Of a DNA stretch of 64,000 bases, positions 55,336-64,000 are shown piece by piece (position 1 is the first letter of the stretch; the number at the start of each line of letters is the position of its first letter). The stretch spans positions 744,001 through 808,000 of the forward strand of contig SAXG01000002.1 in assembly GCA_012932865.1 (NCBI GenBank). The letters are read 5' to 3'. The translations under genes and the position numbers were made by a program. This DNA comes from Amylostereum areolatum. Taxonomy: Eukaryota > Basidiomycota > Agaricomycetes > Russulales > Stereaceae. The notes below the pieces were generated by a model that saw nothing but the letters and a program-made list of their open reading frames with translations, was not told where the DNA came from and ran no database searches.

Positions 55336-56742
55336 ATGGTGTGTACGATCTTTATCTCACTATTGGAAAGCTACTCAAGTCGCCCGCCTTAGAGACCCAT
55401 CCTGCTACAAGGTTAGTTCCACCAAGATCTGCGAGAGCACTACTCACCACAGTTTCATAGGACATGAGCGGTCTCTGACCCAGATCAAGTTTAACAAGGA
55501 GGGCGATCTCCTCTTCTCCTGCTCAAAAGACCTCATTATCAACGTTTGGTTCTCGCACAACGGCGAGCGATTGGGAACATACGATGGGCATAATGGCACG
55601 GTGTGGACGATCGACGTTGATTGTGAGTCTCTATTCTCTGGTGCACCCTGGTCCAGACTTTATCTCATACGGATACCCTGATAGCACAATCAAAGTTTCT
55701 TGTTTCTGGCTCTGCGGACAACGAAATGCGGCTATGGTCGGTACAGACAGGCAAATGTCTGTTCGTATGGGAGTTTCCAACAGCAGTGAAGCGCGTCGCT
55801 TTCAACGCGGAGGACGACCAGATTGTCTGCATCACCGAGCAACGAATGGGCCACCAAGGTGCTATCCGCGTGTTCGACATCAATCGTGAAGGTGACGGGA
55901 AAAATCGTGCGTCTCGATCTTTGTTAAGTTCATCTAACATTTTCACTTACTCTCCTTTGTCCCCATGCCCTCGCTATAGAGAGCAAGGAGCCTGTGTCCA
56001 TGTTCCATCCCGTCGGATCAAAACCGACCGTGTGCGCTTTCCCATATATGCCTGGCCTCATCCTCACAGGGCACGAATCTGGAAAAGTGGCCCTGTTTGA
56101 TGCAAAGACCGGCGAGGAGGTTCTCAACAACGAGCGGGCGCATATGGATAGTGTAACAGACCTCCAGCTGAGCGCAGATCGCTCTTATTTCATCACAAGT
56201 AGCAAGGACAAAACTGCGCGGGTATGTTTTCCATACCTCGTGGGACTTTCAAATACAGATACATCCTGGACAGGTTCACGACGCGAAGACACTCACCGTA
56301 TTAAAGACGTTCAGCACAGAAACGCCGCTCAACAGTGCGGCCCTTGCACCCAATGCACCATACGTGCGCACGCCCTTCTCTTGCAGTCACCTACGCCCTC
56401 TAACCCGTTTGTACAGGTCCTACTGGGCGGTGGACAAGAGGCCATGAACGTGACGACAACCTCCTTACGCCAGGGAAAGTTCGAGACTCGCTTCTGGCAC
56501 AAAATTTTCGAGGAGGAGGTCGGGCGGGTGAAGGGTCACTTCGGGCCCCTCAACACGTACGTTCAACCAACGATTCTCTTCGTCCGCTGTTCTGATGCGC
56601 GATCTCGCTCCTCAGGATTGCTGTGCATCCTTCTGGTACCGGTTATGCCTCTGGCGGTGAAGACGGCTTCGTGCGGGTGCACCACTACGACGAGAGCTAC
56701 TTCAAGGCCAAGCCTTACGGTGACTTGGAGATTCTGGACTAA
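55336..56742 (+). CDS. TIF34: Translation initiation factor eIF3 subunit i (Tif34)
   Basis: WD40 beta-propeller subunit of eIF3 in the cytosol. The conserved start [19 protein letters not shown] is split: the ATG (55336-55338) is followed at once by a 54-nt intron (55339-55392, gtgtgt ... ccttag), then AGACCC. WD repeats follow: [116 protein letters not shown] and DKTAR. Near the C-terminus are [20 protein letters not shown] and [20 protein letters not shown], then [19 protein letters not shown] and LEILD, as in other eIF3i. Seven to eight introns. All exons read without correction. Confidence 0.95.
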
Positions 56743-56905
56743 AAGTGGCGCGTAGGTATGCCGCATGTACAGTAGCCCCCGTCGACATCTCTGTAGCCTA
56801 GATTCCAGCATCCCATTGAAGATTGCACTTGTCCGAATTTAGTGTTCTGTAACGCGGCGTTATCATGAAGACGGTCCAACAGGAAGTCAGGTGTCGTATT
56901 TGTCG

Positions 56906-56941
56906 CACACCCGTCGTCCAGACAAAATGCATCCCTCGGTC
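56906..56941 (+). promoter_or_regulatory. Conserved upstream element of U6 gene copy 2
   Basis: Counterpart of the block at 10567-10602. Both copies share cacacccgtcg, acaaaatgcat and ctcggtc at the same spacing, first base 66 bp before the RNA start. It lies about 160 bp after the eIF3i stop codon, inside what could be that gene's 3' flank. Confidence 0.6.
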
Positions 56942-56971
56942 TTGTTACCTTGTACATCTCCTCAGCCCTTT

Positions 56972-56995
56972 GCTCCCTTCGGGGTAGCATACGAA

Positions 56996-57026
<31 letters not shown>

Positions 57027-57091
57027 GGCCCCTGCACAAGGATGACACGCTTCTCCAGAGTGGTAGACCTACGGGTCTCAATATTTATTTT
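56972..57091 (+). ncRNA. U6: U6 spliceosomal snRNA, copy 2
   Basis: Almost identical to copy 1 from the 5' stem-loop (GCTCCCTTCGGGGTAGC) to the CTCAATATTTATTTT end. ACAGAGA box at 57010-57016, AGC triad at 57022-57024. The internal stem-loop has the consensus CCTGCACAAGG (G at 57034), unlike copy 1, so this is the better candidate for the main functional gene. T-run at 57088-57091 for Pol III termination. Same orientation as the upstream eIF3i gene. Confidence 0.95.
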
Positions 57092-57761
57092 GCTTCCAAG
57101 GATCATAATATCAAACATGACCATCCGCAGACGGGCATGGCACGCGGCACGCCGGGCGCCCTGCAGGCTGGTCTGCAAGTCTGCAACTTGAAAAGGCAAA
57201 TGCCAAATGGACTATCGCAAAGTACAGGTTTCAATTTCGGTGTTCACAACATGTACGTAGGAATATCCCTCAGACAATCTACCAGATCTGTCAGACGCTC
57301 AAGCGCTCATCGCACATCTATCGTGGACCAAGAGTGGAAGTGATATCAAACTACAGGACGCATCGAATTAATGGAAGCTGTTCTAATACAATCTACAAAC
57401 GACTGGGCCAATCCTACGACAAGCACACCGTCTGACAAAACACACGTCGATCTGAAACGAACGCGTTGAGGGGTATGGTGGAATTCCGCCCACGGCACAA
57501 GGCGTGGAACGAAGGGCAGTACACGGAGTATTACATATGTGCACGCTCCTAACAGGAACGACAAGCCATGCATCGGGTCCGTGATGGGCTAGAGGTGCGG
57601 GTCGATACAAGATCGCGCCTGGAACGAGGAGTGATGAGCGTTAGGGCTGAGCAACGACGTTAAATGTTTAGATGTACATACCCTACACATCCGGGGATCG
57701 TAGCTTCGGCTGTTCCTCGTAGTAGTCTGGATCCGACTCATTCTCGAACCCAGTCTTCGAA
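57092..57761. other. Intergenic region downstream of U6 copy 2
   Basis: About 670 bp without a recognised gene. No tRNA-type B-box was found that could serve the U6 gene from downstream. Confidence 0.45.
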
Positions 57762-59420
57762 TCACTTCCGATCCCGCAGCTCATGAGACTCGACGTCGAC
57801 GAAAACCTGAGGATACAGAGAGTCATTCCCGAAGTCTGAGATCACAACCTCGGGAAGACGTACCTCTGGTCGGACACTGGTACCGAATGAGAGGACTTGT
57901 CCCTGCGCCTATGATACGACATTAGACAGCAGGGGGGAGTACAAACGAAAAGCGACATACAGGACGCGCGTTCGAGGATTTCAGCTGGTTTGCTTGGATG
58001 ACACCCTCCGATGTTGTTTGATACTTCCAGCCTTGACGTGAATTGAGGCTGGAAAGAAGCGAGTTGCTGTAAAGTTTTGAGAGGGGGAAGTTGAAGATAA
58101 GGTGCAAGCCGGTAGGCTACCCAACCAAAAAAAAACATCAGCGATGAGGGGGGACAAGGGAAAGGGACACGCGCACGTTGCCGAGGAATATGCCAAGGTC
58201 AACGATGGCCCAGACAGCGGTAATCATTCCAGTCTGGACGGTTACTACGGAAGAGTCGTCAGCCAAGTACATTCGATGAGACTAGAAAATGCCACGAACG
58301 GCGGATGATCTTGTCCAGGACGTCGTCGGTATGGGTGAATCCTGTTTTGTGACTCCGCTACGGCAAGATCAGCCCGGTGGCATGGGTGAATGAGAGGACA
58401 GGACGATACCAAGTGCCAGGTTAGGACGATCGTAATAGTCACGTCCACGAGCGAGGATGTGACGAGCCAGACAATGACCGGTGCCTGGAACTTTTGGAAC
58501 TCAAGCCAGTGTGGCACAATGCCAATAGCGATGGACGTGGCGATTCCGCCGACTGCAGAAGGGGCGCACGTAAAATTGACGTACATGAAGTAGTAACGGA
58601 GGGGGCTTACGACCAGAGACGAAAGAGCCGAGCATAAGGATGACCGTTAGCGGGATGCTTCCTGTTAAAACCTTGACTCTCCAAGAGAAGAAAAACTGGA
58701 CCGTGCTCCCAATTATGGACTGTCGGACGGAAGTATGAGGGAAGAACGTTCAGGGAGTTGGAAACAACGCACCGTCATGGCAGGATCTTCAGGCGTCATT
58801 GAAGAACGTGTCAGAACGTCATGTGAGGGATTACGGGAACGAATATACCTGTGGCAAAAACTACGATCCAAAGACGTGAGTATGGAACGAAGGAAATGGA
58901 CAGCAGGGACTACCCACCCCAGTCGGCAGTCTGCACGGCCAACGGATCGTCTAGAAGATAGAATGGTAAATTGAACAAGTCGTGTATGAACGAATGGACG
59001 GATAAAGCGTACTGAAATGGTCAACCAGCGAGGTATACACGAATATTATATCGAATACGCTGTTCACAGTGTCCGCGATAAAAATGAACAAGACCTGCGA
59101 GAGAGGTCAACAACATGCCAGGTGGCCAACTGAAGAAACGCACGAGGAGCTTCATCCATAGGCGATCCCTATCATTCCAGTCAGATCCTGTTCAAACTCG
59201 CGGATTGTCCGGGCACGCACTTCTTATACTTGCTCAGGTAGTAGTAAGGTCTGTGTCACGCTTATGCCGTACAGCGCCACATTCAGAATTGTCCCGATGA
59301 GACCAGGACCAAGCCTATCCGCCGTAGTTCAATGAGCGTCGGTCGTAGTCAACTGGGAAGAAAAGGGATCACTTACGCAAGCTTGGCAATGTTGGGAAGC
59401 GGAGCTGCTGGGTCAGCCAT
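57762..59420 (-). CDS. DUF6534-type multi-pass membrane protein, copy 1
   Basis: Starts MADPAAPLPNIAKL, then GPGLIGTILNVALYGISVTQ, YYYLSKYKK (after a C/T wobble surplus at 59247-59248), DRLWMKLL, VLFIFIADTVNSVFDIIFVY, SIIGSTVQFFFSWRVKVLT-like, GGIATSIAIGIVPHWLEFQK and PVIVWLVTSSLVDVTITIVL. HLIFNFPLSKLYSNSLLSSL, NSRQGWKYQTTSEG and a tail with VFVDVESHELRDRK follow; stop at 57762. Hydrophobic segments suggest about seven transmembrane helices, as in the Agaricomycete DUF6534 family of unknown function. The LNSR...W motif after the last helix and the VDVESHE tail are shared with copy 2. Many short introns. Confidence 0.8.
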
Positions 59421-62071
59421 GGCAAACTAGTAAGCCAAACGAGCAGGTTTCCGAGCACAACAAAGGGAAGCAGAACGAGCACCGCGAGGGGCGAGCGACG
59501 AGGATCGTGCGGGGGAAGGAAACCGGTTCGAAACGCCCGTTCTCGCCAGCGTTATATAGCTCCGGACTCGCAGGAGATTAAAGTTAGAGGTGTAGCGAAG
59601 GCAGTCGCCAGCGTGAGATTCTCGCATGCGTTGCAGAATCCAGCCCAGATGCCATCAGCAAAATTTATCATGCATGGGGAAGTGCGACGGTTCGCGAGAT
59701 CTTGGAGAAGATGGGGGGTAAGGAATGACCTTCTGCCGCAAAAATAAAAAACGCACCCGAGGCAGAGAAGTCTAGGTCAAGTCAATTGTAGGAAAGTTCT
59801 GCGAAAGAGAACGGCGGCCTCGTGAATTTCATCCTACAAGTAGGATCCTCGTTACGAAGGGGTAGTATCAACGGCCTCCGAACGTAGTAAGTAGGATCAA
59901 CGTAAACTTACGCCCGCCTGCGATACGCAAAGAGCGGAGTGCGACAGCTTGACCCAAGGAGGCCAAGTCGCATATCACTGAAGAGCATTCCTAGAAATCT
60001 TCTCTTCCGACGGCTGCAGCTCCTGGCGAATACTCGAACGGCGCTCGGCAGAAAGGCTCGAAGAAGATGAAAGTTGCAGCGAGACGGCTTCGGTAATTCC
60101 CGCGTGCCCGCCCGCCCACTGGCCTGGTGCCTTCAGCCAGCTTCAGCCGCGCGCGTCGTGCCACGCAAAAAAGCATCAACTCTGACAGAACCTTCTGAGC
60201 CCTGAATCTCTCCGTTCGACGTTCGTCCACCTCCACATTCCATCATTGTATACGCTTAAATTTTATAGGAAGGTTTCTCTCAACGGATCTCCGAAGGTCC
60301 ACCTCCGTCGCCGAAGGATCGCACGAGGTTCACCGTTCGAAAAGCCTCTGATAGAGCGCAAGCACCTGCCGTTGGATCGTCGTCGACGTTTCCTGCTATG
60401 GGCCCACCGCTGCCCGCTGTCGGTAAAAGAGAAATCAAACCCCCTGCTCTCGAAGTCTGCAGGGCAGGACAGGGTACAATCACCTACATACCCGATTGGG
60501 TGCACAAGCTTCTGTATCAACAAGGGTCACGCTTAAGTATGCGCAGAGCATGTTCTCCTCGGACCTCCTGGTTCTCACCAGCTTTCTCAGGTTCTCTCCT
60601 CGATGCTCGGCGCTCGCGCCCCTCTCGAACCCTCAGTCAACCGACCTCGATTCCAACGATTTCTCCACCCGAGTCCCGTGCTCCTGGAAGCTTCTGCAGA
60701 TGTGCATGGGCCTTCAAAGACTGGACCCAAACTGGACCCTGGACTGGCTTCTATCCAACAAGTAGTAGGTATCCACTGTCCAGGTTTCCAGCCCGACTTA
60801 CGCACGAGCAACAAGGTTCAACATGACGTACCAACGTAACACCCTGCAACGCCCCTCCCCGCACTCGCCGCTAACGTTGTGAGTGCGCCGTGCGTCCGAG
60901 TCGGATCTAGCCAGCGCGTTCACCGTCTCGAGTTGGTCTCGAGCTTACAGCTTTGAGCGCTGAGCGCTGAGCATGACCCCGTCCTCTCCCGAGGCTTCCT
61001 ACTTCGCCAGCGCGGAGCCGCCCGTCATATTAATGATCTCATGCTAGTGTGCGTCGTTCGGCGTTTCGCACCTTCTGCCCGTCATTTCCGCCTCCGGAAT
61101 GTATACCTTCTAATCTCCTCAGAACCAGCCCAAGTTTTTTTTTGCATTCCCCAAGCGACACGTGCGCACCTCCCCGCCAGCGCGTATTCCAACAAAAGAT
61201 GCTGCCAAGTTGGTCAAGCGGGCTCCGCCCCCACCTCCAGCGAGTCCAAGTTCACTCACCTTCGCGACATCTGGACCCTATCACATGCGCGACTCGGGGA
61301 CGTGCGACGCACGGGCTTCTCCACAAGGGCCTTCTCGAAGAGTCGGACGAAGACCCCGTCTCCATTGCATGCGCATTCCACAGTCCCACAGTCCCACAGT
61401 CCCACAGTCCCACAGTCCCACAGTCTCCAGATCCTCGTCCTCCTTTCTGCTTCGAGTCCCCCTATACCACCCGATCTGCGCGCTGAGCGTTGATCGTTGC
61501 TCATCCCCTCACGCATATATAATAGTGGTCGGGGGGTCTCCGACGGATTCAGCCTCTCCTTCTGATTTCTTTTCCGATCTTTCGTTTTTACCATATATAG
61601 GACCACTGAGCGCTGAGCGTGCGGTCACATCCCGCGACTGTACCCGTGGCCATTACTCATTTTCCACCTCACAGCACCGGGCGGATAGTCAGCTGAATAC
61701 AATGGCCGCAACTAGTGGCCGCAGCACTTCTTCTCAGAAATGGCACGCGGGGTCCGAGTCAAGGGGAAGGCATCACATCGTCCCATAAACAATTCTATCA
61801 TGTATGCATGAAATACAGGGGCGGGCACACACCCTCATCCGAAAGAGCTCGGGAAGAGGTCCTGAAAGATATACACGAAAGCGGCGGGTCCGAGGTGAGA
61901 GAAGTGAGTGGTATCGCTGAGGTATAGGACAAAGAAAGGCTAACGATACATGCAGAGAGCGACAAGGTATTCAATGAAGGCAAACGCGACGAAAACAGAG
62001 CGGGCGGCAGCCGACCACGGACCCAATATACAAGAAAACTTCACACAGAACACCGCCACAGAGGCGGGCAT
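59421..62071. other. Intergenic region of about 2.65 kb between two DUF6534 genes
   Basis: No exon chain of a known family. An open frame from 60398 (MGPPLPAVGKREIKPPALEV) has no support beyond length. The stretch 60940-61620 contains an 8-bp tandem repeat (listed) and three occurrences of TGAGCGCTGAGC-like sequence (near 60956, 61482 and 61604), with TATATA boxes at about 61516 and 61594. Confidence 0.4.
61378..61426. repeat. 8-bp tandem repeat (CCACAGTC)6
   Basis: Six uninterrupted copies of CCACAGTC, a length-variable microsatellite. It is not CRISPR-like: there are no spacers. Confidence 0.9.
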
Positions 62072-63907
62072 CTACTTGGTCGTCGGAAGCATCTTGACGA
62101 CCGACGTGGGACGCCCGCCGCCGCCCACCCGGGGTGTGGGGATCGACGAAGGAGAGCTGGATTCGCTGAGCATCTTGTTATTTGGCTTGTCGTCGACGTG
62201 CATCATCTCGTGCGATTCGACGTCGATATACACCTGCGCACGACGTCAGTTCGCGATTGTAATGAAACTGAAACAACATGCCTCAGGCCGGATGGCAGTA
62301 GATCCAAAGGTGACAACGTCCGGCTGGGGGAAGCAGCAGGGTCAGGATCGGAAAAGAGAGCAAACCGAAGCTGTAGTTGGTCTTACCCGACGACTTTGCC
62401 CGCCGGTGGAGCTCGTTTCTTCGGAATTTGTGGCGTACTTCCAGCCGGCGCGGGAATTGAGGCTAGAAAGGAGTGAATTGCTATACAACTTTGAGAGCGG
62501 AAGGTTGAAGATTAAATGGCTGTTGGATACAGATATTTAGAGGCGCGCGATCAAGGGCAAGAGAACGCGCATACATGCCGGTTGGCTAAGGAAGATGCAA
62601 GTGTGAGAAGGAATTCTGTTCGGTAAAAGGGACGAGACTTACGATGCTAAGATAGACACACAAGTCCACGATGGCCCAAACCGAGGTAAGCATTCCGGTT
62701 TGAACGGTGACTGAATTCGTCGTGAGCACGAGTCTGACTGCGGGGGATGCGGGGCTACTCACGCCGGATAATCTTGTCAAGAAGATCGTCGGAAAGCTTG
62801 AAACCTCGTTTGTGCTTTCGCTGTGGCGACACATGTCGGTCTCGTCGACGGGACATACAAAACACGAAATACGGTACTTACCAGGTGCCACACCATGATA
62901 GCAGTGATGGTTGTATCGACGAGTGCGGACACGGTCAGCCAGATGATGACGGGGATCTCGAACTTTTGGGAACTCGAGCCACCTCGGCACGATGCCAATG
63001 GCGATGGATGTCGCGATACCACCAACTGGGGGGACGCGTCAGGACGCGAATCCGAGCTTGAGCGATCACACGTACGGCAAGATATGACGGCACCGACGAC
63101 AAGAATTGCCACGGTGATATTGCTTCCAGTGAGGACCTTGACGCGCCATGCGAAGAAGAGCTGAACGATGGTTCCGATGATGCTCTGAGGATAGACACCG
63201 GTGAGGAAATGGGTAAAATGGCTGATTGGGAAAAACATACGGTCATAGCAGGGTCTGGTGGCGATGAGCGAGCGGCATTAGATTCGATAAGGAAAAAAGG
63301 GGTGTGACGGATCAAGGGAAAGACGTGCGCCGAGGTAGAAAGTCCGAGGTGGAGAAACGCACCAGTGGCAAAAACTAAGTGGAACGCATATAAGCATAAA
63401 AATGATGGAGCTTAAAGCGAGAAGCCTTACCCCAGTTAGCTTTCTGAATGGCGGCAGGATCATCTGATAGATGAAGGGGTCGCACTATAGGCAGTGAAGA
63501 GGAAGGGAGAGACAAACCTGTAGTGGTTGACGAGGGAGTTGTAGGTGTATTCGATGTCGAAGACGGCGTTCAGGGTATCGGCGAGAAAAACGACGCCGAC
63601 GACGAGTTTCATCCAGAGTCTATCTCTAGAATCGGGATTGAGGACGCGTCAGAATGCGGCGAGAAGAAGTCGAAAACCTTTTATAGGTGGTGAGGTAGAT
63701 GTCTGAAGGGGAGGGTGAGAAGAGCGGGCGAAAGCGGAGCGGGAAGACGTGCAGGTCTGAGCGATAGAGATGCCATAGAGGACGACATTGAGGATTGTAC
63801 CGATGAAGATGGGGCCGTGACTGGAGAGAGAGAGGTCAGCTACGAGGCAGAAGGCGGGGGAGGAAGACGAGGACGAACGCGACTTTGGCGAAGTTTTGAC
63901 CGGACAT
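62072..63907 (-). CDS. DUF6534-type multi-pass membrane protein, copy 2
   Basis: Starts MSGQNFAK, then after an intron HGPIFIGTILNVVLYGISIA, DIYLTTYKR, DRLWMKLVVGVVFLADTLNA, VFDIEYTYNSLVNHY, SIIGTIVQLFFAWRVKVLTG, SNITVAILVVGA and FEIPVIIWLTVSALVDTTIT. The tail reads VYIDVESHEMMHVDDKPNNK, SSPSSIPTPRVGGGGRPTSV and VVKMLPTTK with stop at 62072. Same exon order as copy 1, so the two are paralogues separated by about 2.6 kb. A C/T wobble surplus at 63753-63754 and probably others near 62985 break the raw frame. The C-terminal tail is longer and Pro/Ser-rich compared with copy 1. Function unknown. Confidence 0.8.
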
Positions 63908-64000
63908 GGTGGGAGGGGCGGCGGGAAAGAGGGAGGGGGGGCGGGACGGTCGGCCTTATATGAGGGAGCTGAAGGCGGTTCGAAGCATACCGGGAAGAGA

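Noticed and set aside
61378..61426. CRISPR-like short repeat array
   Set aside because: Copies are directly adjacent 8-mers without spacers in a eukaryotic genome; it is a microsatellite.

Overview
This window is nuclear DNA of a filamentous fungus, most likely a mushroom-forming basidiomycete (Agaricomycetes). Its genes are cut by many 45-60 bp GT-AG introns with CTAAC/CTNAT-type branch points. It carries typical Agaricomycete families (DUF6534 membrane proteins, F-box/LRR proteins, GH71 alpha-1,3-glucanase, FYR-domain protein). It also holds two U6 snRNA genes with fungal core sequence.

Layout. 0-4.2 kb: the 3' end of an unknown gene, then two tandem PAS-domain sensor paralogues. 4.9-10.4 kb: TRM61 (tRNA m1A58 methyltransferase) convergent with RAD4/XPC (nucleotide excision repair). 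10.6 kb: U6 copy 1, followed by about 5.4 kb in which I find no recognisable gene but several small repeats, hairpins and a CACGTG/CCAAT cluster. 16-26 kb: a small unknown gene, a coiled-coil/FYR-domain nuclear protein, a secreted GH71 glucanase, a GPI-anchor-type secreted protein and a KEN-motif protein. 26.9-30.4 kb: a long Ser/Pro-rich protein. 31.8-34.8 kb: an SDR dehydrogenase and a HAD phosphatase, convergent. 38.4-43.5 kb: a single-pass membrane protein with a cytoplasmic SH3 domain, a second SDR, and a decayed duplicate of the SH3 gene's 3' end. 43.7-49.5 kb: an MFS transporter, an unknown protein and a RasGEF. 50.2-54.9 kb: three F-box/LRR-type genes, the last with a CACTA-like MITE at its 5' end. 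55.3-57.1 kb: eIF3i (TIF34) and U6 copy 2. 57.7-63.9 kb: two DUF6534 membrane protein genes.

The strongest global observation concerns the sequence itself. About thirty apparent +1 frameshifts interrupt otherwise well conserved proteins. In nearly all, the surplus is two adjacent bases at a codon's wobble position, and either base alone restores the same amino acid, mostly as C/T or A/G pairs. The simplest reading is that both alleles of heterozygous SNPs of a dikaryon were written into the consensus. These genes are therefore probably intact, and the frameshifts should not be read as pseudogenisation.

The most interesting biological signals are a 36-nt element at exactly the same distance upstream of both U6 genes, the MITE abutting an F-box/LRR gene, the SH3-gene tail duplication around an SDR, the tandem PAS pair, and an intron placed directly after the eIF3i start codon. 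Exon boundaries are my own reading of splice signals. Start codons are uncertain where stated.
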